Source of the DNA: Pseudoalteromonas citrea
GTDB taxonomy: Bacteria; Pseudomonadota; Gammaproteobacteria; Enterobacterales; Alteromonadaceae
Reading direction: 5' to 3'
Assembly: GCF_000238375.3 (NCBI RefSeq)
Contig: NZ_AHBZ03000014.1
Span: 1-64,000, forward strand
Length of the DNA stretch: 64,000 nt
A program made the translations under genes and the position numbers. Under the pieces are notes generated by a model. That model made no database searches. It was not told the origin of the DNA and saw only the letters and a list, made by a program, of their open reading frames with translations. Shown here piece after piece: positions 45,111-54,347 of the stretch. The first letter of the stretch is position 1; every line of letters starts with the position of its first letter.

Positions 45111-47516
45111 TTAATTAGCAACAACTGCTGAGTTAGTTACTTGAAGCCCTAACCCTTTTGATTTTAAGTAAGACACAAGCTGAGTTTGCATCTCCACAGT
45201 TGCCATTGCATGCCCCTGTGCTGTACCACCAGCACTTTCACTAAATGCCGTCGTAATAATTGAACCGTGGTGCCCTTGGCTAAAGTTCACCACATAGTTA
45301 CCTGGCCCTTGAGACTCAGAAACAGTTTGTAAACCCATAAAGCGCGCTAACGGTGTTGAGCCTGACAACGGGTTCGTCGTTGTAGGAGGAATAACAGTAT
45401 CCGGTTTATTACCATCAACCCCACCCGTAACCACATTCATATACATAGGCGTGCCAACAGCCTGCACTAGAGATGCATAATTAAGCGGATCCGCACTATC
45501 TAAAGCAGACTGAGCTGCAACAGCGAACTGTTGGATAATACCATTAATTGCAGCCAAAGATGCTGTATCACCTGTCTCAGTCAAATGCTTAATGTACGCA
45601 CTGTAACCACATGGCACGATATTCTCTGCAGTACACCCTGCGACCCCATCACTTTGCAAAAAGGCTAAGAAAGCTTTAGAAGCAACATTACCAGCGGCGC
45701 TGAGCACTGAGCCTTGAACAAATGGACCAAACTGCTCTGATGCAATCAAGAAGCTTGCAATGCCGCTTCCGCCACTTGCCAGCGCTGCGCTTTGCACTTT
45801 AAATAACCCATCTACTTGCTCATTCAATGGTAAATTTGCGTGTGCAACAAAGCTTGGAGCAACAATTGCTCCCAAAGAGTGACCAACAAAGCTAACATCG
45901 GTCGGGTTTAACCCTATTGCTGGAGCGCCAAAGTTAAGCCCTAAACGCAGCGCTAATAGATCTGCGGTTGATTGACGTAAGTTATCTCGAGCGACTAACA
46001 ATGAGGTTAAGTTCATATAAGACAATATGGAACCCGTCGTCGCATTAAAGTCATCTGCGCCATCATTATCAACATCAATACCACGCTCACCATGCATCGG
46101 GTGATCGATTGCTACAGTGGCGAAACCTTGCGCACTCAATGCTAAAGTCAGCCCTAGCATTGTTTCTTTACTCGTTGTGATCCCATGTTGAAGTATCACT
46201 ACTGGCCAACCTGTAGCAGGCTGCTCTATACCCAATAATTGAGGTATAGGCTTTGTAATTTGTACGGGGACATTCGCAAGCCATTGTTGCTTTGGAATGC
46301 TATTGTACTTAGTAACATGACGCATTGAGTCAAGACCGAAATCTCTAAGTAACCCGCCTGATAGTCCTGCACATACGGCATCAGTAGTTCCCGCTTCTGG
46401 TGTTGGTAACGTACCACCAACGGCAGCTTGGTAACCTGCAACAACTGCCGCATTGTCACATAACCCTTGCCAATACGTATCGGCTAAGCTTTCAACGCTA
46501 GTCGCTTGTGGTTTACCAGTATACATTGGTAATTGTATGCTGCCCTTCATATATTGTATCGCTTGGAACGAGGCAACAGCTGCTGGATCTTGTCCACCCA
46601 TAACCAGCACATCTCTTACTGTAATTACTGGCTGTTCAGGTACTTCTAGCTTTGGGTTAGTACCTGTTGTCAAACTTGACGCCAATAGACCTTTGACTGC
46701 AGCCATCGCTGGACCTACTGATTGCATAGTCGCAGCCGAAGTATAAATAATACTGTCTTTACTTAAGGCTCCAAGGGCATCATCAAAACTACCTTCTGTT
46801 ACTGCTTTTTCATAACTACGCACCGCACCTTGAAGCGCAAGCTGAGATGGCGTCACTAAATCGGCTTCTTGACGCGCTAGCGTATAAGTCGAAGAAGCTT
46901 TGATTGGACGTCCATCAGCCATTTCAAGACCCGATGTCAGTACCGTTATATACGTCGAGCCAGCTTTGAATGGCTTTAAAGGTTGAATTGCGATGCCATC
47001 GCCAGTACTGGTTAACTGCGCAATAAAATCACCAGTTAAGCCATTACTAAGCTCCGCAACTGATTTACATGCGATCCCAGCAGGAATTTGAGCACACTGC
47101 TCATCAGTGCGGCTAGCCCCCATCACAACTTCAAAAATACGCACAGATCCAGGCATTTTCACTGAATCTCCATTCACACTCATGCCCGATGCCATGTTTA
47201 AGTCAATAACATAAGGCATTTGAGTTGACCAGCCATCTAGTGCGCCAAGCGCTAAAGATGGGTTTGCATAATGCGCGCGCGTGATGGCAGGATTGCCCTC
47301 AGCATCCAATTCTCCTGGCAAATTTAATGTGCCATCCTTCGTGCCACTGAGTAACAAATCATTCGGTATTGAAACTACACCGTTGGAAGGGTCAAATTTA
47401 ATCGAAACAGACGGCAATACCGGGGCTGTTTCATTTTTAATATCTTCTAATGTTTCACCACCACCACAGCCTGCTAAGACTGAGGTAACTGCGAGTGAGA
47501 GTAGCATTTTTTTCAT
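45111..47516 (-). CDS. VolA/Pla-1/cef-type surface lipase lipoprotein
   Basis: An 801-residue lipoprotein (lipobox VLAGCGGG) of the VolA/Pla-1/cef lipase family. The N-terminal domain begins with the family-typical SIKFDPSNGVVSIPNDLLL, and the alpha/beta hydrolase part has VVILQHGITTSKE (oxyanion region) and the nucleophile elbow VGHSLG near residue 545. VolA of Vibrio cholerae is a surface-exposed lysophospholipase that releases fatty acids for uptake. The same role is likely here, and fits with fadE nearby, though they are not in one operon. It ends with its own hairpin terminator. Confidence 0.9.
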   Translation of the reverse strand: MKKMLLSLAVTSVLAGCGGGETLEDIKNETAPVLPSVSIKFDPSNGVVSIPNDLLLSGTKDGTLNLPGELDAEGNPAITRAHYANPSLALGALDGWSTQMPYVIDLNMASGMSVNGDSVKMPGSVRIFEVVMGASRTDEQCAQIPAGIACKSVAELSNGLTGDFIAQLTSTGDGIAIQPLKPFKAGSTYITVLTSGLEMADGRPIKASSTYTLARQEADLVTPSQLALQGAVRSYEKAVTEGSFDDALGALSKDSIIYTSAATMQSVGPAMAAVKGLLASSLTTGTNPKLEVPEQPVITVRDVLVMGGQDPAAVASFQAIQYMKGSIQLPMYTGKPQATSVESLADTYWQGLCDNAAVVAGYQAAVGGTLPTPEAGTTDAVCAGLSGGLLRDFGLDSMRHVTKYNSIPKQQWLANVPVQITKPIPQLLGIEQPATGWPVVILQHGITTSKETMLGLTLALSAQGFATVAIDHPMHGERGIDVDNDGADDFNATTGSILSYMNLTSLLVARDNLRQSTADLLALRLGLNFGAPAIGLNPTDVSFVGHSLGAIVAPSFVAHANLPLNEQVDGLFKVQSAALASGGSGIASFLIASEQFGPFVQGSVLSAAGNVASKAFLAFLQSDGVAGCTAENIVPCGYSAYIKHLTETGDTASLAAINGIIQQFAVAAQSALDSADPLNYASLVQAVGTPMYMNVVTGGVDGNKPDTVIPPTTTNPLSGSTPLARFMGLQTVSESQGPGNYVVNFSQGHHGSIITTAFSESAGGTAQGHAMATVEMQTQLVSYLKSKGLGLQVTNSAVVAN

Positions 47517-47712
47517 TTTATAGGCTCCGACAGAATCTTATTATTATTTTGCTGTAATTAGTTAAATTATTGTAATCGTATTTTTAATAAGACATTAGAC
47601 CAGTTAAAGTTAACGCAAAGTGTAGCCTTTCGCCACTTATATTTACAATAAATTCGATAACTTGAGTGATTGCTATGATAAAATGTCTAAAAGTTCTAAT
47701 TTGGGGTCCACG

Positions 47713-48456
47713 ATGCACGATTATAAAGCTGCGGCAAATGCCTTAGAAAATAAAACCATATTAATTACAGGTGCAGGCGATGGCATTGGCCGAGTTGCAG
47801 CATTAACTTATGCTAAACACGGTGCAACCGTCATCCTACTTGGCAAAACAACACAAAAACTCGAATGTGTTTACGATGAGATAGTCAATTTAGGCTATCC
47901 TAAGCCTGCCATTGTACCTTTAGATATGCGCGGTGCAACAAAACAAAACTATAGAGATCTTGCTGCAACAATTGAACAGCAATTTGGCAAGCTAGACGGC
48001 CTATTAAATAATGCATCAATTTTAGGCTCTTTAGGCCCGCTTGAGCATTTTTGTGTATCAACCTTTGAGAATATTATGAAGGTGAATGTGACAGCACAAG
48101 CAATGATCACTAAATACATGTTTCCATTGCTTAGAAAGTCGCCATCGGCTTCAGTTGTATTCACATCATCTGGCGTTGGCCGCCAAGGTAGAGAGTTTTG
48201 GGGACCTTATGCCATCTCAAAATTTGCAACTGAAGGCATGATGCAAACTTGGGCCGCAGAAGTAGGTAAGACTAACATTCGTATTAACTGCATCAATCCT
48301 GGTGCAACAAGAACGAGTATGAGAGCCTCTGCTTTCCCTGGTGAAGATAAAAACACTTTAAAAACAGCTGAAGAGTTAATGCCTACCTACTTATACTTGA
48401 TGTCAGAGTCATCAAAAGAGGTCAATGGCCAGTCAATTGACGCACAGCCAAAGTAG
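47713..48456 (+). CDS. yciK: YciK-family short-chain dehydrogenase
   Basis: A 247-residue SDR oxidoreductase. The ATG at 47713 (MHDYKAAANALENKTILITG) aligns with the E. coli YciK start; an upstream TTG would add 17 unlikely residues. It shows the cofactor loop TGAGDGIG, the NNAS motif (LLNNASILG), catalytic Ser in VVFTSSGVG and YAISK with Tyr/Lys. The residues after the first strand (LGKT) suggest NADP. The substrate is not known even in E. coli. It converges with rluB through a shared terminator. Confidence 0.92.
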   Translation: MHDYKAAANALENKTILITGAGDGIGRVAALTYAKHGATVILLGKTTQKLECVYDEIVNLGYPKPAIVPLDMRGATKQNYRDLAATIEQQFGKLDGLLNNASILGSLGPLEHFCVSTFENIMKVNVTAQAMITKYMFPLLRKSPSASVVFTSSGVGRQGREFWGPYAISKFATEGMMQTWAAEVGKTNIRINCINPGATRTSMRASAFPGEDKNTLKTAEELMPTYLYLMSESSKEVNGQSIDAQPK

Positions 48457-48484
48457 TACAGTAAGTTTCAGTTCTAACAAACAT

Positions 48485-48514
48485 AAAAAAGCCGCGTATC
48501 CTGCGGCTTTTTTT
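48485..48514. terminator. Bidirectional terminator between yciK and rluB
   Basis: AAAAAAGCCGC-gtatcct-GCGGCTTTTTTT, with A and T runs on both sides. Confidence 0.9.
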
Positions 48515-48552
48515 ACTTAACTCTGATCATATCAATATTGGATGAATTGACG

Positions 48553-49419
48553 TTATGATTGGCGACGCTTCGGCTTTTGCACTCTCTGATTGTGCTTTTT
48601 AACGGCCTTGCGAATTTGATTAATCTTCGCTCGCTTATCTTTGCGCTTTTCAGGCATTACAGATAATTTAGTCTGCGTTTCATTACCCAAACGTACTGAT
48701 TTACGTAAATAGTTTACTTCTGGTAATTCAAGCTCTTCCCAGCCGCCCTGCGGTAAACGTTTATTTAGTTCTAACTTGCCATAACGGATCCTAATAAGGC
48801 GCGACACTTCAACATCTTGTGATTGCCACAAACGACGTACTTCACGATTTCGTCCTTCAGTCAGCATCACGTTAAACCATTTGTTGATCCCTTCGCCGCC
48901 CATTGGTTTGATATTTAGAAATTTTGCAGGCCCATCTTCTAACTCAACACCTTTAGTGAGCGTACGTAACGTTTCATTGGTTACTTCACCAAATACACGT
49001 GCAGAATATTCACGCTCTACTTCATATTTAGGGTGCATCAATCGATTTGCAAGTTCACCGTCATTGGTGAATAACAGTAATCCAGAAGTGTTTATATCTA
49101 GACGACCAATTGCTATCCAGCGCTCTCCATCAATACGTGGCAATCTATCAAATACCGTGCGACGTCCTTCTGGATCTTTTCGTGTACATAACTCACCTTC
49201 CGGCTTATGGTACATAATTACACGACAAATACGGTCTTCTTTTTGCTCAATTTTTACAATATGGCCATCAACACGGATCAACGCATCTTCTTCAACACGA
49301 TCGCCTAATTTAGCCACTTTGCCATCAACACTAACGCGATTAGCGTCAATGTACTTTTCCATTTCACGACGTGATCCCACGCCAGCTCGGGCCAATACTT
49401 TTTGTAACTTTTCACTCAT
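48553..49419 (-). CDS. rluB: 23S rRNA pseudouridine synthase RluB
   Basis: A 288-residue pseudouridine synthase. An S4 RNA-binding domain ([22 protein letters not shown]) is followed by the RsuA-family catalytic core with the Asp of [21 protein letters not shown] and the NREVRRLW segment. It has a basic C-terminal tail ([11 protein letters not shown]). RluB modifies 23S rRNA helix 90 (position 2605 in E. coli). Its start overlaps the scpB stop by 4 nt, so it is the last gene of the yciO/scpA/scpB/rluB group. Confidence 0.94.
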   Translation of the reverse strand: MSEKLQKVLARAGVGSRREMEKYIDANRVSVDGKVAKLGDRVEEDALIRVDGHIVKIEQKEDRICRVIMYHKPEGELCTRKDPEGRRTVFDRLPRIDGERWIAIGRLDINTSGLLLFTNDGELANRLMHPKYEVEREYSARVFGEVTNETLRTLTKGVELEDGPAKFLNIKPMGGEGINKWFNVMLTEGRNREVRRLWQSQDVEVSRLIRIRYGKLELNKRLPQGGWEELELPEVNYLRKSVRLGNETQTKLSVMPEKRKDKRAKINQIRKAVKKHNQRVQKPKRRQS

Positions 49420-50000
49420 TCGGATGATTCTCTCACAGAAGGATCGCTTAACATCTGATCTATTTTAACTTCATGCTGCTCTGGTAATTCAGGCAACATA
49501 CTTAAGCCAGATAACGAAAAATAATCTAAAAACTGGTTTGTCGTCGCATATAAGGCAGGCTTACCTGGCACTTCTTTAAAACCGACAACTTTTATCCATT
49601 CGCGTTCTTGTAAGCTCTTCATTATATTGGAGCTTACAGATACACCACGTACTTGTTCTATCTCACCTCGGGTGATCGGCTGACGATAAGCTATCAGAGC
49701 CAATGTCTCTAAGGTCGCTCTTGAGTATTTCGGCGCTTTCTCTTGCCACAAATTACTTAACCAAGGCGTTAATCTTTTACATGCTTGAAACCGGTACCCA
49801 CTGCCTACTTCAACTAATTGAACACCGCGTGTTTGATAGTGCTCAGATATAGCTTGAATTGCATCATCAACACGCCCACCTGAAGCGGCAACGTCTTTCA
49901 ACACTGTTTCTCTTAATCGCTTTTTTGACAATGGTGTTTCTGATACAAAAATAGCCGCTTCTATAAGCTCAACTAATTGCTCGTCACTTACACGCCGCAT
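49416..50000 (-). CDS. scpB: Segregation and condensation protein ScpB
   Basis: A 194-residue ScpB, the kleisin-partner protein with two winged-helix domains. The [16 protein letters not shown] start and the conserved [20 protein letters not shown] helix are visible, followed by [15 protein letters not shown]. It works with ScpA and Smc in chromosome condensation. It has a slightly extended acidic C-terminus. It follows scpA after 48 nt and overlaps rluB. Confidence 0.93.
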   Translation of the reverse strand: MRRVSDEQLVELIEAAIFVSETPLSKKRLRETVLKDVAASGGRVDDAIQAISEHYQTRGVQLVEVGSGYRFQACKRLTPWLSNLWQEKAPKYSRATLETLALIAYRQPITRGEIEQVRGVSVSSNIMKSLQEREWIKVVGFKEVPGKPALYATTNQFLDYFSLSGLSMLPELPEQHEVKIDQMLSDPSVRESSE

Positions 50001-50048
50001 TTATCAAACCAAAATAGAATTCAATCCCCTATTATGACAGAGGTTACA

Positions 50049-50849
50049 CTACTCTTGTAGCTGCAAACTCAAATAAATCTGACTAGACGGTACAACTTGT
50101 AAACAATTTATCAATTGCTCTTTAATTAATTCCAGCATCGCAATAAAAGTAACCACAACCCCACTGCGACCTTCTTCTACTGTAAATAACTTGGTAAACG
50201 GGCATGGGCCATTGTATTCTGACAAATAATGTAAAATATGGCTCATGCGCTCACGCGTTGACAACGATTCAGTTGTAATATGGTGATGTTCGAATTGTTT
50301 AGCTCGCGCCATAACTTCAGCCAAAGCCAGCATAAGCTCTTTGAGTTCAATATCGGGCGTTTCAGCGACTGGCGAGTCACTTTCATCAATTAAAGCCCTT
50401 GCCAGCAATATATCACGCTCCACTCTGGGAAGGTGGTCAAGACTCTCAGCTGCTGTTTTAAATTGCTCATATTCTTGCAGCCTGCGGACAAGTTCTGCTC
50501 GAGGATCTTCTTCTTCTACCAGTTCCTCATGCACAGGTAACAACATCCGCGACTTTATTTGTGCCAATAATGCCGCCATCACCAAATATTCCCCAGCCAA
50601 CTCAAGCCTTAATTCAGTCATCAGTTCCACATATGCAACATATTGCTGAGTAATACTCAAAATAGGTAACTCTAAAATATCCAGTTTATGACGTTTGATC
50701 AGATATAATAAAAGATCGAGTGGCCCTTCGAAGGTTTCTAAAATAATTTCTAGGGCATCTGGAGGAATATATAAGTCTTCAGGCTTTTCTATCACCGCTT
50801 GCCCATGTAAAAATGCAAACGGCGGTGTATTTTCTGCTAAATCACTCAT
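50049..50849 (-). CDS. scpA: Segregation and condensation protein ScpA (kleisin)
   Basis: A 266-residue kleisin. The N-terminal Smc-binding part contains FEGPLDLLLYLIKRHKLDIL, followed by YVAYVELMTELRLELAGEYL and LLAQIKSRMLLPV. The C-terminal winged helix (VVTFIAMLELIKEQLINCLQ) binds the other Smc head. No smc gene is nearby. Many Gammaproteobacteria of this order use ScpAB alongside MksBEF or Smc. It sits 9 nt after yciO. Confidence 0.93.
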   Translation of the reverse strand: MSDLAENTPPFAFLHGQAVIEKPEDLYIPPDALEIILETFEGPLDLLLYLIKRHKLDILELPILSITQQYVAYVELMTELRLELAGEYLVMAALLAQIKSRMLLPVHEELVEEEDPRAELVRRLQEYEQFKTAAESLDHLPRVERDILLARALIDESDSPVAETPDIELKELMLALAEVMARAKQFEHHHITTESLSTRERMSHILHYLSEYNGPCPFTKLFTVEEGRSGVVVTFIAMLELIKEQLINCLQVVPSSQIYLSLQLQE

Positions 50850-50858
50850 TAAGAGGCA

Positions 50859-51479
50859 TCATGTAAACGCTGCGGTGTCGCCACACCCAACGCGCAAAAT
50901 ATCGACTTCATCTTCAGATAAGTCTATGACCGTTGTTGCTTGCTCTATTAAATAACCGCCGTGAATAATTAAATCCACCAGCTTTTCAATTCTGAGACGA
51001 ATTTCATCGGGATCTGACTCCGTAAACTGCTCACCGGGTAAGATTAAAGAACACGACATCATCGGCTCGCCTAACTCAGTCAATAAAGCGCTGGTAATTG
51101 GGTGATCGGTTACCCGAATACCAATGGTTTTCTTCTTATCATTCAACAACCGCTTAGGCACTTCTTTCGTGCCTTTAAAAATGAAAGTATACGGGCCTGG
51201 GGTATTATTTTTTATCAGCCTAAACATTTGGTTATCTACTCGAGTATAGGTCGCAAGCTCTGATAAATCTCTGCACATCAAGGTGAAGTTATGATGCTTT
51301 TCAATGCCTCTTATACGCTCAATACGTTCTTTAGCTTGCTTGTTACCAATACCGCACCCTATGGCATACCCTGAATCGGTTGGATAAACAACAACACCGC
51401 CTTGCTTGATAATATCAGCCGCTTGCTTAATTAGCCGTGCCTGCGGGTTATCTGGGTGAACATGAAAAAATTGGCTCAT
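50859..51479 (-). CDS. yciO: YciO, Sua5/YrdC-like protein
   Basis: A 206-residue protein of the YrdC/Sua5 fold. The start at 51479 (MSQFFHVHPDNPQ) matches the E. coli YciO N-terminus; a longer frame to 51518 overlaps rnm and is rejected. Conserved parts are VVYPTDSGYAIGCGIG, KHHNFTLMCRDL and KNNTPGPYTFIFKG. YciO resembles the threonylcarbamoyl-AMP synthase TsaC, but it is not the main tRNA-modifying enzyme. It lies 2 nt after rnm, in the same order as in E. coli. Confidence 0.93.
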   Translation of the reverse strand: MSQFFHVHPDNPQARLIKQAADIIKQGGVVVYPTDSGYAIGCGIGNKQAKERIERIRGIEKHHNFTLMCRDLSELATYTRVDNQMFRLIKNNTPGPYTFIFKGTKEVPKRLLNDKKKTIGIRVTDHPITSALLTELGEPMMSCSLILPGEQFTESDPDEIRLRIEKLVDLIIHGGYLIEQATTVIDLSEDEVDILRVGCGDTAAFT

Positions 51480-51480
51480 A

Positions 51481-52329
51481 TTAACATTCCTCGTTTTCTT
51501 CCCAAAACTGCCAAACACCTTGGCAATCTTTTGGTAAGTATAGGTTTTTCCCCAGTTCTAGCCAAGGCATCGGGTAATGGAAGTCTGAGCCTTGGCTGGC
51601 TAGTAACCCAAACTCTTGGCTTAGTTGGCCTAAAAACTGACGTTCGCTCGGCGCTTGCTGGGGTTGGGCGACCTCCATACCTTGCCCGCCTATATCTGCA
51701 AACTCTTGCAATAACTTACGTAGCCATTTGTTCGACATTTGATATCGAGCGGGATGCGCAACAACACTTATGCCACCTGCTGCTTTGATTGCATTAATAG
51801 CCGTTGCCATATCACACCATGAGCTTGGCACATATCCTGTTTTATTGCGTGCTAAAAACTTTTTAAACACACCCTGAATATTCTTTGCGACTCCACGTTC
51901 AACCAACGCGGCAGCAAAGTGAGCACGGGTGATCTCAGCATCGCCAGCAAGCTCTTTTGCCTGCTCATAAACCCCTTCGTAGCCGCGTTTGGCCAATCTA
52001 ACACCGATTTCTTTAGCGCGCGCTTCTCTTTTTGCTTGTTGAGACTGCAGTAGTTCACTTAACTGCTTAGCACTTGGATCAACTGCTAACCCTACTATAT
52101 GTATTTCGAAGCTTTCCCATCGTGTTGAGATCTCAACCCCCGGGATCAACTCAATCGCCAAATCATTTTGCTCTATATACGCCTTCGCTGGCTGAATTGC
52201 GGCGGTGGTATCATGGTCTGTAATCGCCAATACATCTACGCCCTTTTCTGTTGCTCGCTCTAGCAACTGCTGAACCGTTAAACGTCCATCAGAAAAAGTG
52301 GTATGGCTATGTAAATCATATTTAATCAA
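51481..52329 (-). CDS. rnm: PHP-domain 5'-3' exoribonuclease RNase AM
   Basis: A 282-residue PHP-family phosphoesterase with metal-binding motifs DLHSHTTFSDG (residues 5-15) and ITDHDT, the GVEIS motif and the late SQGSDFHYP motif. In E. coli this protein (YciV, now Rnm/RNase AM) matures the 5' ends of rRNAs. It is divergent from trp, as in E. coli, and the spacer carries both promoters. Confidence 0.92.
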   Translation of the reverse strand: MIKYDLHSHTTFSDGRLTVQQLLERATEKGVDVLAITDHDTTAAIQPAKAYIEQNDLAIELIPGVEISTRWESFEIHIVGLAVDPSAKQLSELLQSQQAKREARAKEIGVRLAKRGYEGVYEQAKELAGDAEITRAHFAAALVERGVAKNIQGVFKKFLARNKTGYVPSSWCDMATAINAIKAAGGISVVAHPARYQMSNKWLRKLLQEFADIGGQGMEVAQPQQAPSERQFLGQLSQEFGLLASQGSDFHYPMPWLELGKNLYLPKDCQGVWQFWEENEEC

Positions 52330-52441
52330 ACTAACTCTTTTATATCTGGTAGCTTTTTACTAGGTAGTGAGTATAACACTCCTAACCGCTACGAACTTTG
52401 TATATTTTTTATATTTTTCTTTAACGATCGCTGTTTTGCCC

Positions 52442-52471
52442 TTGACAGAATTGCGCCTAGTGGGGTTTACT
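52442..52471 (+). promoter_or_regulatory. Likely trp promoter
   Basis: TTGACA at 52442-52447 and a TTTACT hexamer at 52466-52471 (18-nt spacing). Transcription would start about 30 nt before the first leader ATG. The following GTACGTACTAAAG has some likeness to a TrpR half-site, which is too weak to claim. Confidence 0.55.
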
Positions 52472-52505
52472 GTACGTACTAAAGATACATATGAATGATT
52501 AACAC

Positions 52506-52550
52506 ATGCTAAAATTAACTAAAACAACAAATTGGTGGTGGCGCTCGTAA
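52506..52550 (+). CDS. trpL: trp leader peptide 1
   Basis: A 14-residue leader, MLKLTKTTNWWWRS, with three consecutive Trp codons, in front of an antiterminator/terminator pair. Ribosome stalling at the Trp codons when charged tRNA-Trp is scarce would favour read-through. It is too short for normal gene calling. Confidence 0.88.
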   Translation: MLKLTKTTNWWWRS

Positions 52551-52553
52551 AGT

Positions 52554-52612
52554 CGGGTGTTTCGTTGTATCTAGCGAAAGTTTAAACCCGCAAATTACGC
52601 GGGTTTTTTTAT
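52554..52612 (+). promoter_or_regulatory. trp attenuator 1: antiterminator and terminator
   Basis: The terminator is AACCCGC-7 nt-GCGGGTT (52585-52605) followed by Ts. The competing antiterminator pairs CGGGT (52554-52558) and TTTCG (52560-52564) with CGAAA (52575-52579) and ACCCG (52586-52590), removing the left arm of the terminator. Confidence 0.85.
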
Positions 52613-52644
52613 ATCTAAATAAATGTTAATAATTGGAATTACAC

Positions 52645-52695
52645 ATGTTAAATAACAATGCAATGACACATTCTTGGTGGTGGTGCCTGGCTTAG
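52645..52695 (+). CDS. trp leader peptide 2 (tandem)
   Basis: A second leader of 16 residues, MLNNNAMTHSWWWCLA, again with three consecutive Trp codons, ending in TAG at the start of the second antiterminator. It shares the WWW design with leader 1 but otherwise differs. Its early codons (ATAACAATGC, 52652-52661) are perfectly complementary to GCATTGTTAT at 52703-52712, giving an extra ribosome-sensitive pairing. Confidence 0.85.
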   Translation: MLNNNAMTHSWWWCLA

Positions 52696-52759
52696 CGGGA
52701 CGGCATTGTTATACGTATTTAAACGCCCCGCTTAGTAACACTTACTAGCGGGGCTTTTT
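52694..52759 (+). promoter_or_regulatory. trp attenuator 2: antiterminator and terminator
   Basis: The terminator is GCCCCGCT-AGTA...TACT-AGCGGGGC (52725-52754, one bulged T) plus TTTTT. The antiterminator AGCGGGACG (52694-52702) pairs with CGCCCCGCT (52724-52732), with one mismatch. It sits about 145 nt behind attenuator 1, with the trpE start following 18 nt later. Confidence 0.85.
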
Positions 52760-52777
52760 GTTTTAGGGGAATGAGGT

Positions 52778-54346
52778 TTGATTTTTAGTCATATAACGAC
52801 AACACCTGGTGAGGTGACAAGTATAAGGCAGCGGCGCAACTATATTAGCAGCCCGCTTTCACTTTATGCGGCGCTCGATAAGCGCAATTCACTACTTTTA
52901 GAGTCAGCAGAAATAGACTCAAAAGACAACGTCAAAAGTATTGTTTTGGTCGATGCGGCTTTACGCATAGAATGCCATGGTAGACAAGTGATTGTTACTG
53001 CGCTTTCGAACAATGGTAAACAACTACTTGCTCACTTAACGCATAAAGTCAAAAACTGTCATGTCGAGTTAACCGATAGGGTGCTCACTATTGAATATCA
53101 AATAGATGATGCACAACAAGACGAATACAGTAAATTAAAAGCGGATAATGCATTCAGCGCACTCAGAACCTGCATTAATGAAATTAGAAGTAATTCAGAT
53201 ACGCCTTTTTCAGTATTCTTAGCGGGTGTATTTGCTTATGACATGGTCGCCAATTTTGAGCAATTGCCAGATGTACCCAATGATAAAAACACCTGCCCAG
53301 ACTATGTCTTTTATTTAGCTGAAACACTCGTACTAATCGACCATCAAGAAAAAACCACAGAATTAATTGGTAACGTATTCAACGGGCCTGATGTTCATGC
53401 TAATTGTTTTGAAATTGGCAAGCAGCTTGAATCATTAAATCAACAATGCGATGACATTGTACCCTACTCCCCGACGCTAAATCGTGGTGAGTGCAATGTG
53501 AACGTAAACATTGATGATGCCACTTTCTGTGATCAGGTCGAAAAACTAAAGAAAAACATCATAGATGGCGATATTTTTCAAGTTGTTCCCTCTCGGGCAT
53601 TTACTTTACCTTGTGATCAACCGTTGGCGGCATATCAAAAATTAAAAGCGCAAAACCCAAGTCCGTACATGTTCTTTATGCGAGATCAAGACTTCATTGT
53701 ATTCGGTGCATCTCCTGAGTCCGCTTTGAAATATTGTGTGCAAAGCAACCAAGTTGAAGTTTATCCAATTGCAGGAACGCGCCAACGTGGTAAATTTGCA
53801 GATGGTACGATAAACCCAGACTTAGACAGCCGTATTGAACTTGAGTTAAGAGATGATAAAAAAGAACGAGCAGAACATTTAATGCTAGTTGATTTAGCCC
53901 GTAATGATGTCGCTCGAATTAGTGTTGCAGGAACACGCCATGCAAAAGAGCTATTAAAGGTAGATAGGTACTCTCAAGTCATGCACCTAGTATCTCGTGT
54001 TGTTGGTCAACTAAAGCCCGATTTAGACGCATTACACGCTTATCAAGCTTGCATGAACATGGGTACTTTGGTTGGAGCCCCAAAAGTGAAGGCCGCAGAG
54101 CTTGTTCGACAGGTTGAAAAGTTTAGAAGAGGCAGCTACGGCGGTGCCGTTGGATATCTAACCGGAGATGGCACAATGGACACCTGCATTGTCATTCGCT
54201 CTGCATTTGTAAAAGATAATATGGCATATGTTCAGGCCGGTGCAGGGGTCGTATATGACTCAGTACCGCAAGCTGAAGCCGATGAAACTCGAGCCAAGGC
54301 ACAGGCTGTAATTAAAGCCGTGCAGTCAACGTATCAAGGAGGTTAG
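52778..54346 (+). CDS. trpE: Anthranilate synthase component I
   Basis: A 522-residue TrpE. The start is TTG at 52778, supported by the GGGGAATGAGG ribosome site; the ATG seven nt before is out of frame and hits a stop. The tryptophan-binding feedback motif LLES is at 40-43 (LLLESAEIDSKD). The chorismate-binding core shows DIFQVVPSRAF, PIAGTRQRG, HLMLVDLARND and the C-terminal AGAGVVYDS. It converts chorismate to anthranilate with TrpG. The TTG start and two attenuators suggest tight control. First gene of trpEGD(CF)BA. Confidence 0.95.
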   Translation: MIFSHITTTPGEVTSIRQRRNYISSPLSLYAALDKRNSLLLESAEIDSKDNVKSIVLVDAALRIECHGRQVIVTALSNNGKQLLAHLTHKVKNCHVELTDRVLTIEYQIDDAQQDEYSKLKADNAFSALRTCINEIRSNSDTPFSVFLAGVFAYDMVANFEQLPDVPNDKNTCPDYVFYLAETLVLIDHQEKTTELIGNVFNGPDVHANCFEIGKQLESLNQQCDDIVPYSPTLNRGECNVNVNIDDATFCDQVEKLKKNIIDGDIFQVVPSRAFTLPCDQPLAAYQKLKAQNPSPYMFFMRDQDFIVFGASPESALKYCVQSNQVEVYPIAGTRQRGKFADGTINPDLDSRIELELRDDKKERAEHLMLVDLARNDVARISVAGTRHAKELLKVDRYSQVMHLVSRVVGQLKPDLDALHAYQACMNMGTLVGAPKVKAAELVRQVEKFRRGSYGGAVGYLTGDGTMDTCIVIRSAFVKDNMAYVQAGAGVVYDSVPQAEADETRAKAQAVIKAVQSTYQGG

Positions 54347-54347
54347 C

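Noticed and set aside
50859-51518. Longer N-terminus of YciO
   Set aside because: The first 13 residues overlap the rnm gene and are absent from E. coli YciO, which begins at the internal Met.
52470-52490. TrpR operator near the trp promoter
   Set aside because: GTACGTACTAAAG resembles only half of the known operator; without comparative data it is not distinguishable from chance.
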